Notes: generated by a model from the letters alone, not told the origin. A DNA stretch of 18,133 nt from Planctomycetales bacterium (GCA_030642005.1 DAOWOP010000039.1:1-18133); one strand, 5' to 3'. Shown: positions 1-7,250, numbered from the stretch's first letter. Made by a program: numbers and translations.

Positions 1-56
1 CTGATTGCTGATTGCTGATTGCTGATTGCTGATTGCTGATTGCTGATTGCTGATTG
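1..56. repeat. Heptamer tandem array, CTGATTG x8
   Basis: Eight perfect consecutive copies of the 7-bp unit CTGATTG run from the first base of the window, so the array probably extends further upstream. The same unit occurs in the short inverted arm at 4900-4927. The 35 bp found just after this array (64-98) are also found just after that arm. This suggests that the array is the right-hand arm of an element whose left part lies outside the window. Confidence 0.95.
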
Positions 57-63
57 CTTAAAA

Positions 64-98
64 TTGCGAATCTCGCCGGAAAAATCAGTCACACACAC
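64..98 (+). repeat. 35-bp direct repeat, copy 1
   Basis: The segment beginning TTGCGAATCTC and ending GTCACACACAC recurs at 4941-4975 with 33 of 35 bases identical. In both places it lies directly downstream of a CTGATTG-type heptamer arm and upstream of a gene start. It is either the conserved end of the repeat element or flanking DNA duplicated together with it. No function can be assigned from sequence. Confidence 0.85.
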
Positions 99-146
99 AA
101 GATAAATAGCAGCGGCATATTGAAACGCGGTTTGGGAGCCTTGGAC

Positions 147-779
147 GTGAAAAAACAACGAGAGAACGGTGCGGAATCCAAGATTAGGCGTATCGATTTG
201 TGGTTGCTGTTCATTGCCCCGGCCGTTCTTGCCGCGGCGACTGTTGCGGCGAACCTGCTGCGGTTCGACTCCGGCGTGTACACCGCCTGGCTGGAGGTCG
301 TCGCGCCGTACCTGGCGGCGACAGGGATGGCGATCTACGCCGTCCGGGCTATCGTTACGAGGAATCCGCTGTTTCTGATGCTGACGGTCCTGGCTACGGC
401 GATGCTGCTGCGGGAAATTGACTGGACGCACATGGGCATGATTTTTTGGACACACCTTGGCATATACACAGCCTTTGTCGTCGTAGCGGCCTGGATGGTA
501 CTGTGGCGGAAGAAAATCACCGAGCCGCTCAAGAACTACAGATACACCTCCTTACTGATTGCCGCGGTTTGGACGTTTTTCTTCTCGCAACTGGTCGCCA
601 GGCGGGTTTTCAAAGCGGAAGCATGGCGCCTTGCGATTATTCCAAACGAAGATGAGATTCACCTTTTTCTGGAAGAGGCCGTCGAAACGGCAGGGCACAT
701 CCTCTGGATTGCCGGCGCTGTCGTCGGCTCCTGGCGGCGGGGAAATCGAAGGGAAAAACCGGTAGAGACAACGGAATGA
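147..779 (+). CDS. Polytopic membrane protein of unknown function
   Basis: This gene encodes about 210 residues with roughly six hydrophobic segments: the N-terminal LWLLFIAPAVLAAATV stretch, one around YLAATGMAIYAV, one around LFLMLTVLATAML, one around IYTAFVVVAAWMVLW, one around SLLIAAVWTFFF, and one near the C terminus. A conserved-looking EEAVETAGH motif precedes the last segment. The frame is open back to a TTG at 54 inside the heptamer array. The GTG at 147 is preferred because a GGAG sequence lies about 8 bases upstream and the following KKQREN is a normal cytoplasmic N terminus. The stop overlaps the next start as ATGA, so the two are translationally coupled. I do not recognise the family. 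Being an inner-membrane protein is the only safe prediction. Confidence 0.75.
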   Translation: MKKQRENGAESKIRRIDLWLLFIAPAVLAAATVAANLLRFDSGVYTAWLEVVAPYLAATGMAIYAVRAIVTRNPLFLMLTVLATAMLLREIDWTHMGMIFWTHLGIYTAFVVVAAWMVLWRKKITEPLKNYRYTSLLIAAVWTFFFSQLVARRVFKAEAWRLAIIPNEDEIHLFLEEAVETAGHILWIAGAVVGSWRRGNRREKPVETTE

Positions 780-1996
780 AGAGCATTTTTGCGATATTCA
801 GCGCCGTTGTCTTTGCCGCCGCTTGCAGCGGGTGCGCAGCCTGCCACGACGCCGATACCGACAGGCTGGCCGCTGCGATTGACTTATCGGCTGGTTATCT
901 TGTCGGCGCGTGCGGCGAGGACGGAAGGTTCGTATATCGAATCAATACGAATCCCGACGTTACCCCCAGGCCGAAGTACAACATTTTGCGACACGCCGGA
1001 GCGATATATGCACTGGCGATGTACGAACAACGTCGGCCTGATAAGAAAACGCGAGATGCAATCGGCCGGGCTGTCAGGTTCCTCAAGAAAGAGGCCGTCG
1101 CGCCGATACCAGGCAAAGACGACCTGCTCGGCGTCTGGTCGCGGTCGCCGATAGTCGGCAGGTCGATGCCCAACCAGGTCAAACTCGGCGGCGTCGGGCT
1201 GGGCCTGGCAGCCCTGCTCAGCGCCGAAAAGGTCAAGGCCACAACGACGCCGATAGACGACCTGCGCAAGATGGGGCGGTGCATTCTCTTTATGCAGAAG
1301 ACCGATGGGAGTTTTTATTCCAAGTACATTCCTGCGCGTGGCGGCCTGGCTGGCGAATGGGTCTCGCTGTACTATCCCGGCGAGGCTGCCCTGGGACTGA
1401 TGATGCTGTATGAGAAGGACCCGTCGCCGGAGTTCCTTGACGGCGCTGCCGATGCAATCGCATACCTTGCCCGCAAACGGGCGGGTAAATCCGTCGTAGA
1501 GCCGGACCAGTGGGCGCTTTTGGCGACGGCGAAACTGCTGGGCGTGTACGACAAATGCAACCAGCCCGTCCCGCGCGAGGCGATCCTCCACCACGCCCGC
1601 CAGATATGTAACAGGATGCTGTCCAACCGGATTCAATGTCCCGCCGGCTCGCCCGAGCACGGTTCTTTCAGTAAGGGAGGTCGGACCTGTCCGACGGCAA
1701 CCGATCTTGAGGGGCTGCTGGCGGCGTTGACGTTCCTGCCGGCCGAAGATGAGGCCTTGCGAAATCGTATCAACGCGGCGGTGGATTCGGGCGTCTCGTT
1801 CCTTCTGCGGGCACAGATTCGCACCGGCAAATACGCCGGCGGGATTCCACGCGCCATCCGCACCCTGCCGAAAGATCATCCGCGATTTGATGAATCGTTC
1901 AACAGGCGAGCGACCGAGATTAGAATCGACTACGTTCAGCACGCGATGTGTGCGATGATGCAGTTCGACCGGCAGCGAGGGAAGACCGAAAAATGA
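776..1996 (+). CDS. Predicted lipoprotein with alpha-helical (toroid-like) domain
   Basis: The protein has 406 residues. The N terminus is a lipoprotein-type signal: MKSIF, a hydrophobic run and cysteines in the AACSGC context. Export and lipid anchoring are therefore likely. The rest is a regular series of helices with repeated G-A/L-rich turns (for example LRHAGAIYALAMYE, VGLGLAALLSAEK, YPGEAALGLMMLYE, ATDLEGLLAALTFL). This pattern resembles alpha/alpha-toroid proteins such as six-hairpin glycosidases, epimerases and terpenoid-cyclase-like folds. No catalytic residues can be assigned with confidence. It overlaps the upstream membrane-protein stop and the downstream cupin start by ATGA at both ends, so the three form one operon. 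A role in periplasmic sugar or polymer metabolism is a guess from fold type only. Confidence 0.8.
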   Translation: MKSIFAIFSAVVFAAACSGCAACHDADTDRLAAAIDLSAGYLVGACGEDGRFVYRINTNPDVTPRPKYNILRHAGAIYALAMYEQRRPDKKTRDAIGRAVRFLKKEAVAPIPGKDDLLGVWSRSPIVGRSMPNQVKLGGVGLGLAALLSAEKVKATTTPIDDLRKMGRCILFMQKTDGSFYSKYIPARGGLAGEWVSLYYPGEAALGLMMLYEKDPSPEFLDGAADAIAYLARKRAGKSVVEPDQWALLATAKLLGVYDKCNQPVPREAILHHARQICNRMLSNRIQCPAGSPEHGSFSKGGRTCPTATDLEGLLAALTFLPAEDEALRNRINAAVDSGVSFLLRAQIRTGKYAGGIPRAIRTLPKDHPRFDESFNRRATEIRIDYVQHAMCAMMQFDRQRGKTEK

Positions 1997-2496
1997 ACGC
2001 AAGCGACATCATTGAACAACTCGGCCTGGAGCCGCTGCCAGGCGAAGGCGGGTTTTACAGGGAAACCTATCGCAGCGGCGAAAAAATCCCCGCCGATGCG
2101 CTGCCGAAGCGGTATTCAACCGATAAGCATTTCGCCACAGCCATTTATTACCTCCTTACGCCGGAGGTGTTTTCGTCGATTCACCGGCTGATTAGCGACG
2201 AGGTTTTTCATTTTTACCTAGGCGATCCGGTAACGATGCTACAGTTGCATCCCGACGGGCGTGGCGAGACGATTATCCTTGGCCGGGACATCGAAGCGGG
2301 CCAACGCCTCCAGTGCGTCGTGCCGCAGGGCGTCTGGCAGGGGATGCACCTCAACGCCGGCGGGCGATTCGCGCTGATGGGAACCACCGTCGCGCCGGCG
2401 TTCGACTTCGGAGACTACCAGCCGGGGCGGCGGGATGAGTTGGTACAAAAATATCCGGATTTCGCGGAGATAATAGAACGTCTGACGTATGCGTAA
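1993..2496 (+). CDS. DUF985 / Cupin_5 family protein
   Basis: The protein has 167 residues and the hallmark pattern of the DUF985 (Cupin_5) family: LGLEPLPGEGGFYRETYRS at the N terminus, then AIYYLLTPEVFSSIHRL, DEVFHFYLGDPV, a central GWQ-like segment (QGVWQGMHL) and a C-terminal VAPAFDFGDYQPGRRDEL. Family members are single-domain beta-barrels of about this length, sometimes with sugar-nucleotide-epimerase-like resemblance, and their substrate is generally unknown. The frame is open from 1948, but ATG 1993 is chosen. It gives the family N terminus, overlaps the preceding stop as ATGA, and has GAGGGA upstream. It is the last gene of the three-gene operon. Confidence 0.9.
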   Translation: MNASDIIEQLGLEPLPGEGGFYRETYRSGEKIPADALPKRYSTDKHFATAIYYLLTPEVFSSIHRLISDEVFHFYLGDPVTMLQLHPDGRGETIILGRDIEAGQRLQCVVPQGVWQGMHLNAGGRFALMGTTVAPAFDFGDYQPGRRDELVQKYPDFAEIIERLTYA

Positions 2497-2501
2497 AGAA
2501 A

Positions 2502-2523
2502 CCCAGCCATTTGAATGGCTGGG
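2502..2523 (+). terminator. Strong hairpin after the DUF985 gene (terminator-like)
   Basis: CCCAGCCATT and AATGGCTGGG form a perfect 10-bp stem around a two-base centre, only 5 bases after the cupin stop. The stem is GC-rich but no T-run follows, so it is either an imperfect intrinsic terminator or an mRNA 3'-end stabilising hairpin. Its position at the end of the operon supports a 3'-end role. Confidence 0.6.
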
Positions 2524-2569
2524 CTTAGGGTCCGGGATACCCGACTCATCCAAGACGAACTAATAGCAC

Positions 2570-3640
2570 ATGGGCATCGAACATATAATCAAAGGGGTTG
2601 CGACATACCTGCCCGGCTTGGGCGGGTTCGCCTGCCGGAGGACCGGCGGGACGGATTCTGCGCGGTATTGCTATTCTGTCTGGCTTCGGCATCTGGTAAT
2701 GGTCCATCGGGCCGGGCTGGAGACGCGCCCGAAGATCGTCGCTGAACTTGGGCCGGGAGATTCGATCGGCGCGGGGCTGGCGTCGCTGCTGACGGGAACC
2801 GAGAAGTATTACGCCCTCGATGTCGTCAAATACGCCGATGCGAGGGCGAATCTCAATATCTTTGACGAGTTAGTCGCTTTGTTTGAGGAGAAGCGACATA
2901 TCCCAGGCCGGGATGAATTCCCCGAAATCACGCCGCAATTGAATTCGTGCGAGTTTCCCCACGACATTCTCACCGACGCCCGACTCGCCGAGACATTGGC
3001 GCCGTCGCGGGTCCAGGAAATCCGCAACGCCCTCAATACTTTATCCGGGCAAAATTGTCGGGTGGCACCTTCAAGCGGAGCGGAACGAAGTGAAGCGGAG
3101 CTTGTGGGTGCACAACGGCCTTGTCCATCCAGCACCCACAACCTCCGCTCCGCTCCGGTTGAAGGCGCCACCCCCGGGACGGACGCTATCGAAATCCGTT
3201 ATTTCGCGCCGTGGCGCGATGCCGGCGTGATAGAAGCCGAATCCGTCGATATGATATTTTCCCAGGCAGTGCTGGAGCACGTCGAGGACCTGGCGGGCAC
3301 TTACGAGGCCTTGGCTCGTTGGCTAAAGTCCGGCGGGTTTATGAGCCATCAGATTGATTTGGCCTCCCACGGCCTTTCCAGGCACTGGAACGGACACTGG
3401 GCGTATTCGGATTTCACGTGGAAACTGATTAAGGGCAAGCGGCCCTGGCTGATAAACAGGGAGCCATATTCGACCCACCGCGACCTGATCGAAAAAAACG
3501 GCTTTGAAATAGTACGCGAGGTTAAGGCTGTCGATACGTCGGGAATTGACCGAAAACGACTTGCCTGCCGGTTCGCCAATCTTTCCGACGACGATTTTAA
3601 GACGCGAACAGCCTATGTTCTGGCGAGGAAAAATGCATAA
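2570..3640 (+). CDS. Class I SAM-dependent methyltransferase with an in-frame 38-codon insertion
   Basis: The protein has 356 residues. SAM-binding motif I is AELGPGDSIGAG (about residues 56-68), followed by the acidic strand YYALDVVKY. A later VDMIFSQAVLEHVEDL segment is the post-motif typical of Methyltransf_11/23-type enzymes. The C-terminal half keeps conserved-looking blocks (SHQIDLASHG, GHWAYSDFTWK, INREPYSTH). Substrate is not predictable. The stretch at about residues 165-202 (DNA 3060-3173) is not part of the methyltransferase fold. It is an inserted palindromic repeat element that also occurs in mnmA, and it lies in the linker before the IEIRYFAPW strand. Removing it leaves a protein of about 318 residues. 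The ATG at 2570 has only a weak ribosome site. The reading frame is intact throughout. Confidence 0.85.
   Translation: MGIEHIIKGVATYLPGLGGFACRRTGGTDSARYCYSVWLRHLVMVHRAGLETRPKIVAELGPGDSIGAGLASLLTGTEKYYALDVVKYADARANLNIFDELVALFEEKRHIPGRDEFPEITPQLNSCEFPHDILTDARLAETLAPSRVQEIRNALNTLSGQNCRVAPSSGAERSEAELVGAQRPCPSSTHNLRSAPVEGATPGTDAIEIRYFAPWRDAGVIEAESVDMIFSQAVLEHVEDLAGTYEALARWLKSGGFMSHQIDLASHGLSRHWNGHWAYSDFTWKLIKGKRPWLINREPYSTHRDLIEKNGFEIVREVKAVDTSGIDRKRLACRFANLSDDDFKTRTAYVLARKNA
3060..3173 (+). mobile_element. 114-bp coding palindromic element, copy 1 (inside methyltransferase)
   Basis: The element starts GGGTGGCACC and ends GGCGCCACCC. It has a left arm of about 52 bp and a right arm of about 42 bp that are complementary apart from a 10-base extra segment in the left arm, and a loop of about 20 bases. 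It is 106/114 identical to 15316-15429, and six of the eight differences fall in the loop. Its length is a multiple of three. Here it is translated in the frame starting at its third base (VAPSSGAERSEAELVG...), adding 38 residues to the methyltransferase. No target-site duplication is obvious. Confidence 0.92.
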
Positions 3641-3665
3641 TAGGGCCTGTTGATGGAGAGCGATC

Positions 3666-4070
3666 ATGGACGAGATGGATGTACTGCGTGAGGAGTTGGA
3701 GCACTACAAGGCCCAGAAGGACAAGATCCGCAACATCGTCGGTCAGATCGGCGGCGCGACCAGCCGACAGAGGGACATGACGATTAACATTACGTTTCTC
3801 ACCGTAGTCCTGTCCGCCTTTATGTTCGACCTGCTGCGGCACCTCATGGGCTGGAAAATCCCTCTGCTTCCGCCGATGCTGCTGCTGGAAGTGGCCGTCC
3901 TGCTGGTATCGCTGAAGATCATCTGGATGATCCACAAACAGTCCAAGGTGGAGCATTTCCATTTCTGGATACTCAACTCCATCGAGTTTCAGATGAACAT
4001 GCTCTCCCGCCGCGTAGCCAACCTGGACAAGGCCGTCCGGGGCGAGAACAAAACAGAAGAAAAGGTATGA
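3666..4070 (+). CDS. Small membrane protein with N-terminal coiled coil
   Basis: The protein has 134 residues. It begins with a charged heptad-like helix (MDEMDVLREELEHYKAQKDK), followed by two hydrophobic segments (about residues 42-58, ITFLTVVLSAFMFDLL, and 66-86, IPLLPPMLLLEVAVLLVSL). A further amphipathic helix and a charged tail (NKTEEKV) end the protein. This predicts a hairpin membrane protein with both ends on the same side. GGAGAG lies at a good distance before ATG 3666. The stop overlaps an ATG as ATGA, coupling it to the short remnant that follows. I do not recognise a family. Confidence 0.75.
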   Translation: MDEMDVLREELEHYKAQKDKIRNIVGQIGGATSRQRDMTINITFLTVVLSAFMFDLLRHLMGWKIPLLPPMLLLEVAVLLVSLKIIWMIHKQSKVEHFHFWILNSIEFQMNMLSRRVANLDKAVRGENKTEEKV

Positions 4071-4144
4071 GTGTTATCACGCTGAAAGACATCCGGCGTG
4101 CGGCGGATGTGATTCACAGCAAGGTCATAAAGGAAATACTCTGA
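4067..4144 (+). pseudogene. Possible N-terminal remnant of a threonine ammonia-lyase-like gene
   Basis: A 25-codon frame starts in an ATGA overlap with the preceding stop and reads MSVITLKDIRRAADVIHSKV before ending IKEIL and TGA. The DIRRAADVIHSKV part resembles the first helix of PLP-dependent threonine dehydratases, where the family continues R-T-P-L into the rest of the enzyme. Here it stops instead, and the next gene begins 37 bases later. I read it as the surviving start of a deleted gene. It could also be a genuine micro-ORF, since the coupling overlap is intact. Confidence 0.4.
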
Positions 4145-4181
4145 TGCAATTATCGAAAGGACAAGGAGGACAAGGTAAAAA

Positions 4182-4628
4182 ATGATACTGGACCAACTGG
4201 AAAACTGGCGGCGCTATGCCGCCCTGAACAGCGGATTCGCATCGGCCTTTGAGTTCCTCCGGCGCGGCGACCTTACCGAACTGCCCGAAGGGAAGCACCC
4301 AATTGACGGCGACCGCGTCTTTGCGATTGTCGTCCGCGCCGAGGGAGTGGGAAAGGACAAGGCCAGGCTGGAAATCCACAAAAAGTACGTCGATATCCAG
4401 TTCTGTCTTTCCGGCACAGATGAAATTGGCTGGAAGCCGACAGACTGCTGCTGCGGCGCCGAAGGTTTTGACGAGGATAATGACCTGGGCTTTTTTACGG
4501 ATGAGGCCGAAGCGTGGTCGGTCGTTACTCCCGGCCGATTCGCGATCTTCTTCCCCGCCGACGCCCACGCCCCGCTCGGAGGCGCAGGGCCGATACACAA
4601 GGTCATCGTCAAGGTCGCCGAGGAGTAG
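4182..4628 (+). CDS. YhcH/YjgK/YiaL family protein (DUF386)
   Basis: The protein has 148 residues. It matches the family layout: an N-terminal MILDQLENWRRYA helix, the GKHPIDGDRVFAIV strand pair, the ARLEIHKKYVDIQFCLSGTDEIGW core with its histidine, the DLGFFTD segment, and a C-terminal GRFAIFFPADAHAP plus HKVIVKV. These proteins are single-domain cupin-like barrels (about 150 residues) linked to catabolism of sugars such as sialic acid or L-sorbose derivatives. The exact reaction is not established for most. A very strong AAGGAGG site lies upstream of ATG 4182. It sits immediately before the large heptamer array. Confidence 0.88.
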   Translation: MILDQLENWRRYAALNSGFASAFEFLRRGDLTELPEGKHPIDGDRVFAIVVRAEGVGKDKARLEIHKKYVDIQFCLSGTDEIGWKPTDCCCGAEGFDEDNDLGFFTDEAEAWSVVTPGRFAIFFPADAHAPLGGAGPIHKVIVKVAEE

Positions 4629-4633
4629 GCTTT

Positions 4634-4653
4634 GTCTGAAAACTATTTCAGAC
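4634..4653. other. Short hairpin before the heptamer array
   Basis: GTCTGAAA and TTTCAGAC form an 8-bp perfect stem around ACTA, starting 5 bases after the preceding stop codon. No T-run follows. It may mark the 3' end of the upstream transcript or be part of the adjacent repeat element. Confidence 0.5.
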
Positions 4654-4659
4654 AGGCAT

Positions 4660-4890
4660 TCAGCATTCAGCGGTCAGCGGTCAGCATTCAGCGGTCAGCG
4701 TTCAGCGTTCAGCATTCAGCGGTCAGCATTCAGCGGTCAGCATTCAGCGGTCAGCATTCAGCGGTCAGCATTCAGCGGTCAGCATTCAGCGGTCAGCATT
4801 CAGCGGTCAGCGTTCAGCGTTCAGCATTCAGCATTCAGCGGTCAGCGGTCAGCATTCAGCGGTCAGCGGTCAGCATTCAGCATTCAGCAA
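4660..4890. repeat. Heptamer tandem array, 33 units of TCAGCNN
   Basis: Thirty-three consecutive 7-bp units stay in perfect register for 231 bases. The first five bases, TCAGC, are invariant. The last two vary between AT, GG and GT (AA in the last unit). AT and GG units largely alternate, giving a 14-bp higher-order period in the middle. Because 7 is not a multiple of 3, translated frames spanning it are spurious. It lies in the gap between the YhcH-like gene and purA. Confidence 0.97.
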
Positions 4891-4899
4891 AAGAAAAAA

Positions 4900-4927
4900 C
4901 TGAACACTGAATGCTGATTGCTGACCG
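4900..4927. repeat. Inverted heptamer arm, four units CTGANNN
   Basis: Four 7-bp units (CTGAACA, CTGAATG, CTGATTG, CTGACCG) follow the large array after a short A-rich spacer. They are essentially its reverse complement (TGCTGA/CCGCTGA type), so the whole locus can fold as a long stem with one long and one short arm. The 35-bp repeat follows 13 bases later. Confidence 0.85.
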
Positions 4928-4940
4928 CCTAAAAACCCTT

Positions 4941-4975
4941 TTGCGAATCTCACCAGAAAAATCAGTCACACACAC
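4941..4975 (+). repeat. 35-bp direct repeat, copy 2
   Basis: This is the second copy of the segment at 64-98, with two mismatches. It again directly follows a CTGA-type heptamer arm. The region 4629-5071 holds only the hairpin, the heptamer repeats and this repeat; no gene was seen there. Confidence 0.85.
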
Positions 4976-5071
4976 CGAAGCGCGCTAATCAGACATTTCT
5001 TGACAGGCGGGGACGAGTCTCTATGCTGTTTCGGTTGCGCCGACAAGAGGAAAGGGTGGGCTGGGGCAGAT

Positions 5072-6397
5072 ATGAGCGGTCAAAACGTTACTATCATCGG
5101 GTTGCAATGGGGCGACGAGGGCAAGGGCAAGGTCGTCGATGCCGTCGCCGGGACATGCCGGTACGTTGTCCGCTATTGCGGCGGGGCAAACGCAGGCCAT
5201 ACCGTCATCGTGGGCGATGAAAAGTACGCCCTGCATCTGATCCCGTCGGGGATACTCCACTCCGGCGTCCGCAACGTCATCGGCAACGGCGTAGCGTTCG
5301 ACCCGGCAGTGGCCCTGGAGGAGATTGAAGGTTTTCGCAGCCGGGGCGTGGAAGTCGGCGACGAGAACCTCGCCATTTCATCGGCCGCCAACGTCGTCAT
5401 GCCCTGGCACAAACTCGCCGACCGGCTGAACGAGCAGAGGCTCGGCTCCGGCAAGATCGGTACGACTGCTCGCGGCATCGGCCCGTTGTACTCCGACAAG
5501 GCCGCCCGAACGCTGGCCGTCCGCACCGGCGACCTGCTGGACGCCGATGTGCTGACCGAAAAAATCACCCGGATTGCGGAGGTCAAAAACACCATTTTTT
5601 CCGCGTTATACGCCCACGACGAGCCGATCAACGCCGAGGCTGTCTGCGGCGAGTATCTGGATTACGGGCGGCGACTGGCCGGGATGATAACCGATACCGG
5701 GGCCGTCCTCCGCCGAGCGATAGCGGAGGGCAGCCGAATCTGCTTCGAGGGCGGACAGGGCAGTATGCTGGACATCGACCACGGTACGTTCCCGTTCGTT
5801 ACGAGTTCGCCGGTAACTGCCTGCGGCGTGCCGGCCGGGGCGGGCGTCCCGCCTAAGGCCGTCGGGTGTGTCGTCGGCATCGCCAAGGCTTACACCTCCC
5901 GCGTCGGCGCCGGGCCTTTTCCGACCGAGCAGGACAATGAGACCGGCAATCGCCTCCGCGAGCGTGGGCATGAATACGGCACGACCACGGGCAGACCCAG
6001 ACGCTGCGGGTGGTTCGACGCCGTAGCCGTCAAATACGCCGCCGAACTGTCCGGCGTCGATGAACTGGCGCTGATGCTGCTGGACGTGCTGAGCGGATTT
6101 GAAACCATCTGCATCTGCACGGGATACCGTCTCGACGGTAAAGACATCGGCCCGTTCGATTCAATCCCAGCCGCCATGGGAGCGGCGGAGTGCGTCTATG
6201 AAGAGATGCCCGGCTGGGATGAGGACATCGCCCCGGCGAAGGAGTTTTCCGACCTGCCCGCCAACGCCCGCGCATACGTCGAACGGATCGAATCTCTCAC
6301 AGGTCGGCCTGTCGGGCTGATAAGCGTCGGGCCTGAGCGGAAGCAGACTATTCTCCATAACACACAATTGAAGGCGCCGGCGCAATGTAACACCTGA
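5072..6397 (+). CDS. purA: Adenylosuccinate synthetase
   Basis: The enzyme condenses IMP with aspartate using GTP, the first committed step from IMP to AMP, in the cytoplasm. The 441-residue product has the GTP-binding WGDEGKGK (residues 13-20), the IMP-binding GGANAGHTV, the FEGGQGSMLDIDHGTFPFVTSS block (two segments of the active site), YTSRVGAGPFPTE, GTTTGRPRRCGWFD, and a C-terminal LISVGPERKQTI. Length is slightly above the usual 420-430. The frame is open from 5000, but ATG 5072 gives the standard N terminus. The ribosome site is weak (a purine-rich GGGG stretch). A divergent copy of the last approximately 28 codons is found downstream of the next gene (around 7197-7284). Confidence 0.97.
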   Translation: MSGQNVTIIGLQWGDEGKGKVVDAVAGTCRYVVRYCGGANAGHTVIVGDEKYALHLIPSGILHSGVRNVIGNGVAFDPAVALEEIEGFRSRGVEVGDENLAISSAANVVMPWHKLADRLNEQRLGSGKIGTTARGIGPLYSDKAARTLAVRTGDLLDADVLTEKITRIAEVKNTIFSALYAHDEPINAEAVCGEYLDYGRRLAGMITDTGAVLRRAIAEGSRICFEGGQGSMLDIDHGTFPFVTSSPVTACGVPAGAGVPPKAVGCVVGIAKAYTSRVGAGPFPTEQDNETGNRLRERGHEYGTTTGRPRRCGWFDAVAVKYAAELSGVDELALMLLDVLSGFETICICTGYRLDGKDIGPFDSIPAAMGAAECVYEEMPGWDEDIAPAKEFSDLPANARAYVERIESLTGRPVGLISVGPERKQTILHNTQLKAPAQCNT

Positions 6398-6527
6398 TAC
6401 GATAAGCAACAGGCCAGCGCCCCTGATATGCAGGCGAAAAAAGAAACCCCGGCTCCTGCACCGCCGCGACGGACGGGAGAAGAAGACTCGGGGCTTACGT
6501 GCGTATTATCGGCGGAATAAAATACGA

Positions 6528-7250
6528 ATGCAACAAAATTTTTTCCAAAAACTCGAGACGGCTCTCTTGGCGGAGCGATTACGCGCCTACGGCCAGAATA
6601 ATCCCGGCTCCTGTGCCGTCATGGCTCGGTATCTGTGGAATATTGCCGTCTGCGAAACGTTTTATTCCCCGCTACAGATGTGCGAGGTAGCCCTGCGGAA
6701 CTCCATTCACACAGCCATGACCGAATTCTACAAACAGGACACGTGGTTCAATATCGCCGACCTGACCCCTTGGGGCTATGAACAGGTCGGAAGCGCCAAA
6801 AAGAAAATCGCCAAGACAAAACATCCCGTTACGCCCGGCCGGGGGGTCGCCGAACTACAATTCGGGTTCTGGACCAGCCTCTTCGAGGACCACTACGAGC
6901 GAAACGCTTCATTCCTTCCAGCAGGAATAAAGAAGGTGTTTCCCAATCTGCTCAAGTCCCTGCACAACCGAAAGAAAATCAAGGCTCGTCTCGAAAATAT
7001 CCGTCAACTGCGAAACCGCGTTTTTCATCACGAGCGAATTATCCACTGGAAAGACCTTCAGTACCGGCACGGACACATCCTGGAAACCGTCGGGTGGGTA
7101 AGTCACGAACTGGAGGAAATGTCGCTTAAACTTGACCGTTTTATCGAAACTTACAAGGCGGGAATCGACCCTTGGCTGAAAAGGCTCAACCACCACTGGC
7201 CCGCCAGGACATCGTATCCGCCCTCACGGACAAACTCGCAGGATTTATAA
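6528..7250 (+). CDS. Abi-like HEPN-domain protein
   Basis: The protein has 240 residues and resembles the Abi-like (Abi_2/AbiD-AbiF) group. It has an N-terminal helix ending ALLAERLRAYG, a MCEVALRNSIHTAM helix (the E-x-x-L-R-N core), FGFWTSLFE, and the signature R-N-x-x-x-H motif at residues 162-167 (RNRVFH, followed by HE). In HEPN proteins this motif is the RNase active site. Such proteins act in abortive infection or as toxins, and this one has no visible partner. It lies between purA and uppS, and a divergent copy of the purA 3' end starts near its own 3' end. This suggests it was inserted at the end of purA. The last approximately 20 residues overlap that fragment and may not be native. 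Confidence 0.75.
   Translation: MQQNFFQKLETALLAERLRAYGQNNPGSCAVMARYLWNIAVCETFYSPLQMCEVALRNSIHTAMTEFYKQDTWFNIADLTPWGYEQVGSAKKKIAKTKHPVTPGRGVAELQFGFWTSLFEDHYERNASFLPAGIKKVFPNLLKSLHNRKKIKARLENIRQLRNRVFHHERIIHWKDLQYRHGHILETVGWVSHELEEMSLKLDRFIETYKAGIDPWLKRLNHHWPARTSYPPSRTNSQDL

Noticed and set aside
884..2002. Long minus-strand frame of about 372 codons opposite the lipoprotein gene
   Set aside because: It lacks any recognisable domain and mirrors a well-supported plus-strand gene with a signal peptide and coupled neighbours.
3060..3173. Intein or intron inside the methyltransferase
   Set aside because: The insert is too short for an intein, has no splicing residues, and is not a group I or II intron; it is a short palindrome kept in frame.
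4660..4890. CRISPR-like array
   Set aside because: The units are 7 bp with no unique spacers and no cas genes nearby; it is a simple tandem repeat.
4632..4910. Protein frame of about 92 residues rich in S-A-F/V-S-I/G-Q repeats
   Set aside because: It is only the translation of the heptamer array; a 7-bp unit cycles through all frames and no ribosome site is present.
6441..6500. GC-rich inverted segments (CCCCG/CGGGG) after purA as a riboswitch or terminator
   Set aside because: The stems are short, separated by large loops and lack a T-run or a known conserved core, so no call is made.
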